In this document: one piece after another, positions 24,181 through 35,860 of the stretch
How the letters are laid out: each line of letters opens with the position of its first letter
Position numbering within the stretch: position 1 is the first letter of the stretch
From: Albula goreensis
Taxonomy: Eukaryota; Chordata; Actinopteri; Albuliformes; Albulidae
Length of the DNA: 64,000 bases
Direction of reading: 5' to 3'
Assembly: GCA_022829145.1 (NCBI GenBank)
Contig: CM040741.1
Span: 52,236,180 to 52,300,179, forward strand
Program-made: the position numbers and the translations under genes
Notes under the pieces: model-generated
The model's input: the letters and a program-made list of their open reading frames with translations, nothing else
What the model was told of the DNA's origin: nothing
The model's database searches: none

Positions 24181-24477
24181 AGACACTGTGCATCTTGATA
24201 ATGAAGTAGTGTCAACAACTCTTCTGTGGAGCAGGGTATTCGGTTACTATGCGCTCTGTCTCTGTGTTGCCCTGGGTAACGCACCAGCAGCTGCATTCTC
24301 AAACTTCTTTCCATATTCCTCTGATTATGTTTCTTCTGTTTCTTCCTCTGACCTTTTGAGACAGGCAATTGACAAGACCTCAGACCTTGTGGCAAAGTGC
24401 TTCTCCCACCGTGCAAAATTACTCGCTCGCCTGTCCTCAAAAAGCCACAACCAAGGAATTTACGACAATTTGATTAG
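24181..24477 (+). CDS. Candidate internal exon of unknown protein (or conserved element)
   Basis: The segment starts after an acceptor-like 'tttattaccttgcag' and ends at a donor-like word, ATTAG followed by GTGAGGC. One frame stays open for all 98 complete codons between them (297 bp, phase 2 in and phase 2 out, so length-neutral if skipped). There is no in-frame ATG, so it would have to be internal. The conceptual peptide has a hydrophobic stretch near its N-terminal third (FGYYALCLCVALGNAPAAA) and a polar helical-looking C-terminal part (DLLRQAIDKTSDLVAK). I do not recognise it. An RFX X-box word (24266-24280) lies inside, so a conserved regulatory element that happens to be open is an equal or better explanation. 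Confidence 0.2.
24266..24280. promoter_or_regulatory. RFX X-box-like motif
   Basis: GTTGCCCTGGGTAAC fits the X-box consensus GTNRCC-N(0-3)-RGYAAC with no mismatch and a 3-nt spacer. RFX factors bind such sites at ciliary and neuronal genes and enhancers. Confidence 0.4.
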
Positions 24478-24599
24478 GTGAGGCAGACAAATTTTACATT
24501 TCATCTGTCTTATGCTGCAAGCTGTTCTGGGAGAGAAGAGCAGAGAAAGAGAAAAAGAAATAAAAAAAGATTATGGGGCTTTTACAAGTCCCTCAAGAC

Positions 24600-24960
24600 G
24601 CAAAAGGTTCACTTTATTTTAATAAGAAAATAACTGGGGGAGAAGCGAGGCTGACATGGTTATTGTGATCGCATCAACTCGCCAAGACGTGTGGACTCGG
24701 CGAGAAATGGGAATTTCATGCCGCAGCATTCAGCAACTGGGGAGTTTTAGAGTACAGCCACAGAATAACGGCCTACGTGCCGTTCCTTTAATGGTTTAGT
24801 GCTGTGACAGTGTGTTATTTGCAGATTACTGAGAATGAAACCTCTTCCCTATCAGTAACGGTCGTGGAGCATCACTTGCTGCCATGCTTTAAGGGTAGCT
24901 ACAGACAAGGTGGAGAGGCAGCAGGGAGTAGGATTCCTCCTCCCTGTAGGAGGATGAGAA
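24600..24960. promoter_or_regulatory. Candidate conserved non-coding element
   Basis: CpG-bearing unique island (ACTCGCCAAGACGTGTGG, TCGGCGAGAAATGGG, ACGGCCTACGTGCCG). The last word is close to palindromic (cggcctacgtgccg). No open frame spans it. This is one of the clearest compositional islands in the window. Confidence 0.4.
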
Positions 24961-24969
24961 GAGCACTTT

Positions 24970-26650
24970 GACCATATATTCCTGATTTCAGTAGAAACCT
25001 CCAAGTCATCATAAGGGGAAATTATATTCAACCCAATTAAACCAAACCCCCCTGGCTAAACAGTGCCCTATAGCAAAATACTTTATTCCCTAAGGATGAC
25101 TGGGTATTTTAAGGAAGTCCAAGGTCCACTTTGCTGGAAAATTTTTGAGCCACACAAATACCAGCTTGTGTATTTAGTTTCCTTCAGAAAAGATTCAGTG
25201 CTTCTTTGGATGCTGTTTAAAAGTTTCAAATAGGGTATTGGGACACACATCAAGAGGGAAAACTTCCAGTTCTTTTGAAAGGTGAGAGTTGTGAAAGTCC
25301 ACGCTCTACATCCCATAAAGAAGCAATGGTGTGTCTCATTGTTGAGAAGGCCATGGGAAGTGGATGGCTTTTTCATGGTGTGCATTAGAGTGCATTTGTT
25401 CGAAAGAGATTGCTTCTCTACAAATACTTTTATTGTTAAAAATATTCATGCTAATATTATTGTAACCCTTTGTTGCAAAGACATTTAATATGTAGCATTA
25501 GTTTTTAACTCGTTTTCGGTCAAATTCAAGTTATGGGTAATAAGTGGATGGTATTGAGGCATGCATTGCACCACACACAGAAGGATAAAGTATTGTAGTA
25601 TAATGTAGTAAAAAGGATATTGTATGTTCCTGTGTGTGATTGCTGCAGTAGCCAATACCCAATTAGGAATGTATGGTCATTTATATTTTATATATTTGTT
25701 ACAAATTGTTTTCTTTAAAAATCTACAATCTGTAGTTGAAAATCATACCAGTCACACAAGAGAAACACTGTGGCTGAAAAGAGTGCTTCCAATATACAAG
25801 TTTTGCATGTCACAGTACTTCAAACATTAAAGGTCATACAGTCTATAAGACTGCAGTTGTTGAGTATAGGAGAGGCGTGTGCCTGTAACCAACACTGTAA
25901 GCACCACTGAGAGGCATATAATTGGAAAGTTAACAGAGAACCCTGGCAACATAAATCCTCCCTACCCCAAAGCCAGAAAATGATTGTTCTCCCATGCTTA
26001 ATTCCTATGGCATCTTCTGTACATTACTGCAAAGTAGTTACATGTTTGCCATTGTACTATTTCCTTTCTAACAAATGATATCTTCGTTAGATCTTTGGGG
26101 TAATAATACAAAAAAGAGTTGATAAGCAAATATTATGGAGTCAGATATAAATGGACATCCTTTATCCTTAACCTTTGTTTCTTCAAATCAATTTGAATTC
26201 CTCTTCCTTATCAGACTTGTGTCTCAGCTTTGGAGAGCCTGGACATCTATAAAAACCTCATCCCAAACAATGGCTCATTATCTGCTCTTTAATGAGAGAT
26301 CTTATTTAAGCCCCCTGGCATTACTGTAATGCTGTCTGCATTCTTTGTTTCATACATGACCTGGGTTTAAATGCTAGCAATGATTCTTACAATTAAAAAT
26401 TATACGTTTAAAATCACAATCTTTTACTATGATCCTTTTTTATATCAATTAGTAATATAATATCCTTTCTCATGTTATGCCATCGGCAACACTTCACTGC
26501 AGATTCAGACATGTTCAATGAATTGGTATCACTTGCTATGATTGATAGGAGATTGAAGCTTATGACTGCTATAAATACACAGGTGTTCAATCAATGACCT
26601 AATGATTTCAACCAGTCATAATTTTTTGCTACAGATATGAAGGTAATTTG
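24970..26650. other. Non-coding DNA, nothing recognised
   Basis: Unique AT-rich sequence. A 100-codon minus-strand frame at 25083-25385 lacks splice framing and a recognisable product. Confidence 0.5.
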
Positions 26651-26659
26651 AAAAACTCA

Positions 26660-26990
26660 TAGATGAGTCCCAGTCACAGTGGGGTTCATGAAGTTCCAGT
26701 CTACAATCAGGACTAAATTAACCTGGATTACAGGTTTTTCAAGCTCCATACATATGGTATTGGGAATCTGGAATATATGCATGTGTAAAGTTATATTCCC
26801 TCTGTTGCTTGACCACTATGAAATGTCTGGCAGTTATGCTGAGCTGAAAGTCATAACGTGTGACCAGCTGCATAAACAGCATCGAAACGGCTTTGCCACT
26901 GTGATCTGTGATGAAGGGAGGAGGACCAGCAGGTGAACATGACATGACATGCAGTGACATGCAGATGAACTCATTACCGCCTCTTACTTA
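26660..26990. promoter_or_regulatory. Candidate conserved non-coding element
   Basis: Repeat-free block with GTCATAACGTGTGACC, ACCAGCTGCATAAACAG and GAAACGGC words, followed by a short tandem of ACATGACATGACATGCAG at 26937-26954. Confidence 0.3.
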
Positions 26991-27145
26991 GCAGTGAAGG
27001 CATGTCATTATACACATAACACAAAAAGCAGGGAAATCATAAGACATACATTAATAGGCTATAAATGATTAAAAAATAATGTTTATTGTTTATTGTTTTA
27101 TAGATGTATTATTTAAAATATTTTACAAAATGTATCCTATGTATC

Positions 27146-27255
<110 letters not shown>

Positions 27256-27259
27256 ATTA

Positions 27260-28250
27260 CAGTAGTTTTACTTACATTTTTTAACTGCTACCTTTCTTTG
27301 CAACCACAGCAGAGAAACCAACTCAGAACACTTCCTAGGAGTGAATATGTTATATGGAAACCAGCTCAATAGACTGGAACGAGGAGAACTTCACTGTGTG
27401 CTTTGCTGGTGAGAAACTATCACTAGTCACAAGTTCAGAATAATCAACCATACCCTTTCTTGTGAGCTTCTTATCTGTTGTCTCTAAGTAACCATTTTGT
27501 AAGCCATTGCTTATTTCTTTTAACCTTAATATCCTCTCCTATAAATACCTGTCTTACATGTACGTCTCAGTCTCGCAGTAATTTGCATTCAGGGAAAAGC
27601 TCTTATACGCAATTGGCTGGCAGTATGATGAAGCAATGCTTCTTTCCCATGGCAACACTCATTTTTAAACTGAATGACTGGGATATTATTCATAGAAATA
27701 CCAGAGCTCTGCTGCGCGTGTGCCTATACATATAGCATTTTAACCATGTCACTGAAAGCTTCACCATGATATATTTGATAGGGGGAAGCAATCTAAGCCC
27801 AGAGCTTCTGTGCCGCTTCTATCACCCTTTGTTCTACAGACAAAGGACATGCTGCGCTGCACATGCTAGCACAACTGCTCACACCCAAACACACACACAC
27901 ACACACACATCATAATTTGCCTAGCTCTTTATCTTAGGTTGGTTTAGGTATGCTCTTGTGTTCATTATTTTTATAATGCAATCATATTGAATATTGTTTT
28001 TGGTGTCACATAAAATTGCAAGCCAAAATAGCCCATTAAACAACTCCCTTTTACAGTTGAAAATCATCCATATTGTTAATTTTGGATGAAATGGTTGGTT
28101 CTATTGTCATTTAATTATATTTCACCATTAATCTTGGTATTTCGGTTATTCATTAAACTTTCACTTTCAAAGTTAAATATCACCCAGTTAAATGTAATTT
28201 TATGAGCGGACTCTCCATTTGTTTTGAACAAACTTTATTCATCTATTTAT
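27260..28250. other. AT-rich non-coding DNA with a short (CA)n
   Basis: Unique sequence with a minor AC microsatellite at 27889-27909. No exon recognised. Confidence 0.55.
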
Positions 28251-28262
28251 TTTATTTGGTAG

Positions 28263-28680
28263 GGGATTAAAATCCCTGCTATGAAACCTGAAGCAGTCAC
28301 GGAGGGTGTATCTCCCAAAGTCAAACTGTTCATTGGCAATCTATTACAAAGCCTCAGCCAATTGGACCTGGGGAGCTTCTCCAAGGCTTTGAGCATTATC
28401 TCCTCTGAACTGGCCCCTCTCTCTGCCTCACCATGCGTTTCCTGTCAGATACCGCCATCCCTTACCAAAGACAAGGCGGCAGCCCACATGCCCTAGACTG
28501 AGCTGGCACTCAATTAACCTTAATTGATTAGAGTAGACTCATAAAACTTTTAATCTCTTTACTTCTAACCGGCACACACTCACATAGGCAGGCCTATCAA
28601 TAATGCTCAGTGCATCATAATGATCAGCCCCCACGCTGCTCCAAATTCAGTCTATCCCTGATGCTAAGTATAGAGTCATG
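28263..28680. promoter_or_regulatory. Candidate conserved element, partly open
   Basis: Begins after an acceptor-like 'ttattttatttggtag'. A plus-strand frame is open from 28263 to the stop ending at 28496 (contains SPKVKLFIGNLLQSL and LSIISSELAPLSAS), but there is no donor and I do not recognise the peptide. Beyond it, CAATTAACCTTAATTGATTAG (about 28511) is a homeodomain-rich near-palindrome and CTCATAAAAC recalls a HOX-type site. The block is best read as regulatory, with a terminal exon as an outside possibility. Confidence 0.35.
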
Positions 28681-28689
28681 GGAAATAGG

Positions 28690-29020
28690 TAGAGTTTGGA
28701 GGCATGAGTCAATGTGCATTTGTGCAAGTATAAAACAAAACAGATCAGTTAATGAGGTGCTAGCTGTGGTGCAGTCATAGCGAGGACACACTCTTGAATG
28801 GATGCTCGCAGAAAAGTGGCTTCTAATGTTATGTAGTAGGAGGAGTAGTTGTAGTCGTGGCAGCAGTAGCAGTTGGAGCAGCAGAAGTAGAACAGAAAAT
28901 GACTGGCATCCTGCTTTAAAGATGCTAAATGACTACTGTGTCACACTGTTTTGTGTATTGCTCTAGTCCTGTTTATTTACTCTTTAGATTTGTTTCCTCT
29001 GTTGTATATCTAGTGATTTA
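28690..29020. other. Non-coding DNA with GTA/GCA-rich triplets
   Basis: The stretch 28840-28895 is an imperfect AGT/AGC/AGG triplet array (gtagtaggaggagtagttgt and onward). Otherwise nothing recognised. Confidence 0.5.
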
Positions 29021-29029
29021 TTAACCAAA

Positions 29030-29300
29030 GTTGCTTCCCTTGCTCCCTGAGCGTTACCCGACCTTTGTGCAAGCGGACGATTGACCTCCCCTGTGTGCAC
29101 TTCGCCCCAGTTCAATGAAATAGCGTTGACATTATGTAGGTTCCCTGGCTGTCTCACCTTTCTCTCTCTGGAGGCTGAAACAATCTTCTTTTACCTTCAT
29201 GGTCGACCTCTCCCACCTGGAAATGACGTTCTGTCCACAGAGACCGTAAGCAGCAGGGCAGGAACACCTAGATGAATGGCACAGGGAGACAGACTTCTCC
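29030..29300. promoter_or_regulatory. Candidate conserved non-coding element
   Basis: Unique CpG-bearing block (GAGCGTTACCCGACC, AAGCGGACGATTGACC, TGGTCGACC, ATGACGTTC). Free of repeats and GC-balanced between AT-rich neighbours. The ATGACGT word is CRE/AP-1-like. Confidence 0.35.
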
Positions 29301-29427
29301 TTTGTTCTTTTTATGTGCAAAATGCTGTGTTTTGTCTTACACTGAACACTGAGGGGTATTTTCCTATCTCTTGATGTTTGCAACCTATCCCTGCACATTG
29401 TCTATAGATTATAACTTTACCAAAGAG

Positions 29428-29600
29428 TTCTCAGTCCTGATCCTGGAGAGCCATAGGGTCCGTTCAATTTCATTATTATAGCAATACAATCAGTACATCA
29501 AAGCTGTTGATTACAGAATTAATTAGCTGCATTTTTTTTTTGACTGACTGTGTAATCCATCAGCATTAAGTGATAGGTGGTGCACCTGTTGTGTGGAAAG
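29428..29600 (+). mobile_element. Fragment of a fish MITE ('tcctggtcctggagagcc' terminus)
   Basis: 'agttctcagtcctgatcctg' followed by 'gagagccatagggtcc' closely follows one terminus of a very common fish non-autonomous DNA transposon. The downstream text 'gtaatccatcagc' is less typical and no opposite terminus was found. This is probably a truncated or decayed copy. The right boundary is a guess. Confidence 0.45.
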
Positions 29601-29802
29601 AAGCGAAAGGCTTCGTTACGTGAGATGGAGTCATGTGCCGTGGCATCCTCCCCCCGAGGTGGTGGGAACCGGTTTCTGTGGTGGACTGAACAGTTCAGCT
29701 GTGTTCATGGTGGGGATATATAAAAAGGGAAATATTGAAATAAATAAAATAAATAACTACATACAGCTTCATCCTTGTCCTCTTGTACTCTTATTTACTG
29801 TT

Positions 29803-29857
<55 letters not shown>
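29803..29857. repeat. (TAA)n microsatellite
   Basis: About 18 perfect ATA/TAA units. It encodes only artefactual poly-Asn or poly-Ile frames. Confidence 0.97.
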
Positions 29858-29860
<3 letters not shown>

Positions 29861-30230
29861 CATCATCAACATAATCATTATAAAAAAATATTTTCCTTGT
29901 CTTGGTTAAAGCACACTAATGTTCAATACAACATTTTAATGGTTATTCATCCATGCCAATCTGTTTAATGGTTCTATGACTCCAATCCCACATGGACTGT
30001 GTTGCTTACACCTGGCATTTCACCATTGTTACAAATGTTCCAACACCCTGTGTTAACTTCTGTTGTGCATTCTGAAGTGTGGAGAAAGATTTCCAGCAGA
30101 GAATATTTTTCAAGCTGTTATTTTTTAACAAGAATATGAATTGCATGACACATTAATACTTTATAGCCTCCAGATGGCATGAAGTGGGTTGTACATCTTT
30201 CCTGTTTTTTTCCCTTTTTTTGCTTTGTAG

Positions 30231-30324
30231 GAACTAAAGACTCAGCGTGACTTTGTGCAGGTGTTGTCATCGCAGGTGGGACTTCTGAGTCACAAGCTAA
30301 ATCATGGATCCCAGGAAAATCTAA
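30231..30324 (+). CDS. Candidate coding exon, product unknown
   Basis: A strong polypyrimidine tract with 'tttttttgctttgtag' precedes it, and a moderate donor (CTAA followed by GTAAAATG) follows. The 94-bp segment is open in phase 0 and reads ELKTQRDFVQVLSSQVGLL, then SHKLNHGSQENL. This is a charged, heptad-like amphipathic sequence that looks more protein-like than other frames in the window. The frame continues open past the donor for another 49 codons, so splicing is not forced. I cannot match it to a family. If real, the window is part of a large host-gene intron region on the plus strand. A chance frame in non-coding DNA remains quite possible. Confidence 0.25.
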
Positions 30325-30329
30325 GTAAA

Positions 30330-30820
30330 ATGTGCTCTGTGTTTGTCCTTTTTATTCTAATTCAAGAAAGTTTTATGTTTTGTCTTGATTCCTGCCCAGC
30401 ATTCCCCATTAATTCTACCATGGAAAGCTATGAAATCTTTCATCATCAGCCAGATGCAACTTGGGTAGGATGAATCTTTGTTGGATCAACTTTCTGCTTT
30501 GAATCCAATCTGGTTTCTCATCACAATCAACAAACAAGATCCCTTATCCAAAAAAAAGAAACAATATTAGTTTATTACACCAGGGAAAATGTTTTCATTT
30601 TTTTTATATGTTAGTTTGACATATTCGCAAACGTAAACAACGTGGCACTATGATGATGTACCAGGGCATTGCGGCTTTGAATCCTGAGGAGACTTTACGG
30701 TTCTAACTTTCTACAATATGCTGAACCTAATTTCAGTCAGCCACCCTGAAGAGGGCATTTTTAGCATAAAAACATAATTATTTTTTACATCCTCTCAGGC
30801 AGCTTTTATATGCTGATCAA
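30330..30820. other. Non-coding DNA, nothing recognised
   Basis: Unique AT-rich sequence with poly-T and poly-A tracts. No feature supported. Confidence 0.5.
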
Positions 30821-30829
30821 AGTCCTTTG

Positions 30830-31170
30830 AGGCTCTCTACTCACTGTCTCTCCAGATATTGTTGAGGAAAGTGAGTTAGCCTCTACATCGTCTTCCTAGA
30901 CTGACAGCCGTCAGGGTGAGATCAATATAAAAGCTGTGGAAGCATCCCTGCAGTCTGCAGCACTGTCATTCTCTGCAGAGCTGTCACTCAGCCTCTTATG
31001 AATTACCGTGTGGGACGTGTGACCACATCACTGACTGCCTATTTGAGAGAGGCACGGACTTGTCCACCAGTCACAGTGAAATGGCTGATCCAGGCAGGAC
31101 TGTTGCCATGAAAAAGGGGCCAATAGAAATCTAATGTCTGAATCATAGATTTGATCAATGGATATTGGTG
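30830..31170. promoter_or_regulatory. Candidate conserved non-coding element
   Basis: Repeat-free island with GACAGCCGTCAGGGTGAG, GTGTGGGACGTGTGACC and a GGGGCCAATAG (CCAAT) word. GC-balanced against AT-rich flanks, with no long frame. Confidence 0.35.
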
Positions 31171-31179
31171 TATTGATCT

Positions 31180-32390
31180 GTGCAGCATTCACCATCTTAA
31201 CGAGAAAAGAAAAATACATTTTTACAAGTCAGAGTTTAACAGAACTATTCAGTCATCTCAGACATAGTGTGTGTGTATCTGTGCTGCAATTATTTATTTA
31301 TCAATATTTTTGTCTGCCTCCAACAAAATGGGTTCAATAAATCCTTTCAATAAAAAAATGCATTTAATCTATGGTGGTTTGGTATTGATTTCAACCACAT
31401 GCAATTTTTTTTAACAATTTCAAATAATCAGAATGTGTTGTTTACAGATTTCAAGCCTCACTGCTGAATATTGCCTTTCTCAGAAAAAGCAGATACGTTT
31501 TATTGAAAATAGGCTACCTTATAAATTTAATGAGATAGTTACATGTGAAATCCTGACACTATGCACTTTTTATGACTGTAATAAAATAATTATTAGTAGC
31601 AACACAAGAGCAGCTTGGGTGGATTTACCAGAAACATAATTGAGAAAAGGTACACAGCAGATTTTATCTCCCTGAAAGATGTTGCTCTGTGTGGGCAGCA
31701 GAGTTGAATCAGTCCTAAAAAAAGGTGGCACATATGTTTCAATTGCGTATGTGACAGAAATAAAAAACCCACTCATAGAATGGAACATATATATATTTTT
31801 TCATTTTATGTTTTCATGGATCATTTTACATATTCATATTTTTGGAAAACCAACATAAAAAGAATACAATTATCCATTTTCTGATTTAAAATATAATAGC
31901 AATCAATAAAATGAGTAAACCAAAAACAATTTCATTACTGCTGACAATACAAGTCCAATGGTGCAGAACAGTTTTGTGAATTTATTCCATTGAATGAAAA
32001 CACCACTTGCATATTCAATACACAATAAGCATATCATTCCTATAGCTCTGAAATGTGGTTTATAAATGTTATTTCCAAAATGGGTCTGTTAATTACAAAA
32101 CACAATTATAGAGTCATACAGAGAGATATGCAGTACAGACATCATAGTATAGACATAGAGGACCATGGATTCTAATACTACTGTAAAAACAGATTATGTT
32201 CTCTTCCAGTCAAATCTTTCAAAGCTACAAAAGGCTATTACTGCAGAAATAACTCTGGCCATTGATATCTGATATTTCCAAACAAGCAAGTCCAGTAATG
32301 GATTTTAAAGTACAGATCCTGTTATGCTGCAGCAGATTGTGTGAATGATTTATTTATCCTCTGTTCTTTATTTTATCACAATCTGAAAAA
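31180..32390. other. AT-rich non-coding DNA, nothing recognised
   Basis: Strongly AT-rich unique sequence. Short frames only. Confidence 0.6.
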
Positions 32391-32399
32391 CCTATTCGC

Positions 32400-32800
32400 A
32401 CTTCTGAGATGTCTTCTATCAATTTTGGAGAGTTTGATGTTGGGATGTGTGCCCCAGAAATATGTACTCTTTTCACTCAGCTCTGAACCAGCTGAGATGC
32501 CATTGTGTTGAAAAGAGCAGCTCGCTCAGGAAGAGCATAAGCCACCGACCAGTGAGGTCACTGCTGCACAATGATAGAAACCAACCCCATTGACTAAAAC
32601 CCTCCGTGGGACACATTATGGCCAATTATGTGCCACCCTGCAGGACTCCCAGCAACAGTCTCACACGAGAATGCAGTATTTAATACCAGGGCGCCTCTGG
32701 ACCACCTCACCACCCTGAGAGCTAATACTTTATTAGGACGCCACACCGCAATCGCCTAATTACAACAATTTAAGCTGTGCCTGAGAGTAGATGGGTCAGA
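32400..32800. promoter_or_regulatory. Candidate conserved non-coding element
   Basis: One of the best islands: repeat-free, about 400 bp. Words include GAACCAGCTGAGATGCC, AGCAGCTCGCTCAGG, TGGCCAATTATGTGCC, CCAGGGCGCCTCTGG (near-symmetric, about 32686) and CGCAATCGCCTAATTACAAC (about 32745). No open frame of note. The alternation of homeodomain and GC-rich symmetric words is enhancer-like. Confidence 0.45.
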
Positions 32801-32809
32801 GGGGTTAGA

Positions 32810-33690
32810 GCTTACAAAAATCTCAACAACTTGGTGTACAAAAACATTGTTTGGATAAGATGCCAAGCTTATTCATTAATTGTGCAAAATATGAGTCTGA
32901 GAGGTTCCTTTTGGCCCCTTTACACTGCTTGGTATGTCCAGGCTAGAGACTGGTCAAAGTACTGAAACAGAGAGCAGCATGTACATATCACTGAAATGCT
33001 ACATCTGGGTTCATACAATGTTAATGTTTCAGCAATTCTCTGAGGCTCAACTGTATTCAGCAATTACGTGAATTGTGAAAAAAGACAACCCAAATATTAA
33101 TACCAGTATTAAATAAAAGTGTTGATCACTAAAGGATAATCCTTAGGTTACATGTTTTTCTGTATCAATAATGTATGAAGTTTCTGTAAGGTAATATATG
33201 CAATGCAAAGCATTTTCCCTGAAGCTAATTCATACGTATTAATGTATTCAGATATTTCAAGGTCCAGTGAGCTTACATTAAATTGTGATAGCATGGATAA
33301 ATACAGTGTAATAAATAAAAAATAAATGAATTACAAATAAGCTGAACATTTTTATTTATGATGGAGCAGACTCTTAAAGTCATGGTTTAAGAATGACAAA
33401 GTGAACACTGTGTGCATATTGTGTTGTAGAATATTTGACAAGAACTGGATCAGTAATTCACTTTTAAGACCAATGCAATGAAAAGTTGTTGGTGGAGCTA
33501 TAGAAAAGTTTAACATGACTTAGTGCTCTGACATTTGTATGTGTAGCAGTATCTGTTACCCCAGGCAATATGTATCTCTTTATTCAGTTTTTGAAAAGTA
33601 ATGCGATGGCTTGTTTAGTTATACCGGGGATCACAGAGAGTCACATGGCCCAGTCAGAATGAATGATATGGTTACAGCTTGTTATGATTG
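32810..33690. other. AT-rich non-coding DNA, nothing recognised
   Basis: Unique sequence, AT-rich between 33040 and 33400. No supported feature. Confidence 0.55.
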
Positions 33691-33699
33691 CAAGGGAAA

Positions 33700-33960
33700 G
33701 ATGCAGAAAATCATGATTCCAGTCACATAAATATCACCGTACTGGTACTCTATTATCTTCCCCGATGTCCTGTTTAAGGACCTGATTAATGTGTTATTTG
33801 TGGAGGCCAAGTGGTGGCAAATTACATTGGGGCACGTGAAGGTGAATTGTTCAAACCCCTCACATTAAACCACACTTTCATTCCCATTGCCTTCCATTAT
33901 CTTTTAATTAGCAGGTGTTTTTGCTGTAGATTTAACACATTGAATACTGATGAACAGAAA
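33700..33960. promoter_or_regulatory. Candidate conserved non-coding element
   Basis: Contains TTTTAATTAGCAGGTG (TAATTA at 33905-33910 immediately followed by an E-box CAGGTG at 33912-33917), GGCACGTGAAGG (E-box CACGTG) and CCTGATTAATGTG. The direct homeodomain plus E-box arrangement is typical of developmental enhancers. Confidence 0.4.
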
Positions 33961-34155
33961 AATTGGAAACCGACAGCATGTCTGTATTTTCTACTTGATT
34001 AACGATTAGGAGTTCATAAAAAACAGACCAGACAGCTCAGTATGAGCTTTAGTGTTTTCCAAGAACTGGTTTTGTCCTATGGTTAAACCTATTTTTATGA
34101 AAAATGAAATAAAATAAACCTTTTAAACGCCTTTAGTAATGAACCTTTTATAAAA

Positions 34156-34241
34156 TGTGTGTGTGTGTGTGTGTGTGCATGCATGTGCTTGTGTGAATGT
34201 GTTTGTGTGTGTGTGTGTGTATGTGTGTGTATGTGTGTGTT
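34156..34241. repeat. Compound (TG)n microsatellite with CATGCATG
   Basis: TG units with GCATGCATG and GTGTGAATG interruptions. Same design as the repeat at 18863-18982. Confidence 0.95.
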
Positions 34242-34249
34242 TATACATG

Positions 34250-35190
34250 CAGAAATGTGTTGCATATTTTGCACATTTCATCTCCTTTTGGAAAAGCACA
34301 ATGTAAACTGAATGACATGCACTGTCTGTGCTAATGGGCTAAAATGCCTGACTGAGCTAAAATATCCCACCTCATTTGCAGAGATACCAAAACTGAAAGC
34401 AGGTCAATGATTAACTGGTAAGAGAATTTACAATCATCCAAGAGTCACGTCAAAAGACTAAACAAAAATATCACAAACTAGATGTATGCAAAATGTTTGA
34501 CCCTCACTGAACTATATGCTGTTAAAAGCAAATAACTGTGACAGACTGTATGGTTCAGGGTAAGTATGTATACTCTGTCTGATAGCAGTAGTCGACAGCA
34601 CAATGGAATGCAAATCCATACTTCGCTAAAATCCTCACTGGAATTGGTCATAGATAATAAAAGAAAAGAGACTGTTTTTTGGACTCATGCTTTGGCAGGA
34701 AGAAGAGGTGTCAGATGGGCTTGAAAGTTCTTTGGCGTCAGTGTGGGATCTTAGTTACAGTGAAGCTGAAATACCTAGACGTGTCTAATTAGAAGTATTC
34801 AGTATTCTCTGGAACAGAACCAAAATAAATGTATTAACAAGCTTGGGAATTAGAGCTGGTAAATATGGAGCATTTCTGGGTCACAATTAACCCATAAAAA
34901 TCACATATCAGACGTGCTGTCCAAAACACAAAGCTGTACATACCACTGTTGCTTGACACGGAAAAATATGCTTATATATTTTACAAAAAATGTATCACAG
35001 CCATATATGGATAAACATGCATCGTTATTATGATTATTGTTTTTGCAAGACAACAAAGTGCTTCCTACAGTCAGTATTTACCCCCCAAGTTATTATAAAA
35101 ATATGATGTACTAATCAACTATGAATGCATTTGATAAGAATATTCGTCATATTGTTTATGTGTGCCCTTGTGAACATTCTTTGCATGTGA
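34250..35190. other. Non-coding DNA, nothing recognised
   Basis: Unique AT-rich sequence. No exon or repeat family seen. Confidence 0.55.
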
Positions 35191-35199
35191 GGTGTAGAA

Positions 35200-35520
35200 A
35201 TGGGAATGGGAGACATGTGGAGTTGTGGCAGCACCCTGCAGAAAATAGAGCTGTCATCATCTGTGCTACTTAGCGAGTCCCACATGGGGCGAGGCTCTTA
35301 AGAAGGACCCTGCTGAACCAGAGCGGCAGCCATATGAGCTGAGTAAGCTGGGCTCGCACCTGTCTGCTGCCAATACGGCTACTCACTCGCCTCATTTAAA
35401 CCCCCTGCCTCTCTCCCCCTCTGCTTCTCTCTTTCCGTTAGCCACAGAGAGGAGCCAGATGGGCAGTGTAAAGTTGTGTTTTTCCCCCATTTCTTTTACA
35501 GTAGTGAGATATTAGGGCCC
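35200..35520. promoter_or_regulatory. Candidate conserved non-coding element
   Basis: GC-balanced island with CTTAGCGAGTCCCACATGGG, GGGGCGAGGC, AGAGCGGCAGCCATATGAGC and a following pyrimidine-rich run (35401-35440). It adjoins the CpG-dense segment at 35861, so the two could form one larger regulatory unit. Confidence 0.4.
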
Positions 35521-35860
35521 TTCAGGAGGTGCAATTATTTGGGAATTCGAGTTTTTGTTGCAGTTGGTGTTCTGCTGACCACAGTCTGGGATTTATTCAC
35601 CCTTTGTTTTTAAGTTTGACTTTAAATTCCTGTTTCCCTCACAAAATCAAAGCTTGAAAAGTGACCACTGAATGCACAAAATAGTGCTGATGTCCTCAAC
35701 AGTGAGTCAAAGTTAAGGACGAATGTTGATTGATTCCAGGCCTCTAGCTGTCATTTTCTATCCAAACTCAGCAATAGGATCCACAGCCACCACTGGGTTC
35801 ATCTAACCGTGAAAAAGCAGAACCCGCTAAGCCATGGCTGGACAGACGTATCTAAAACAG

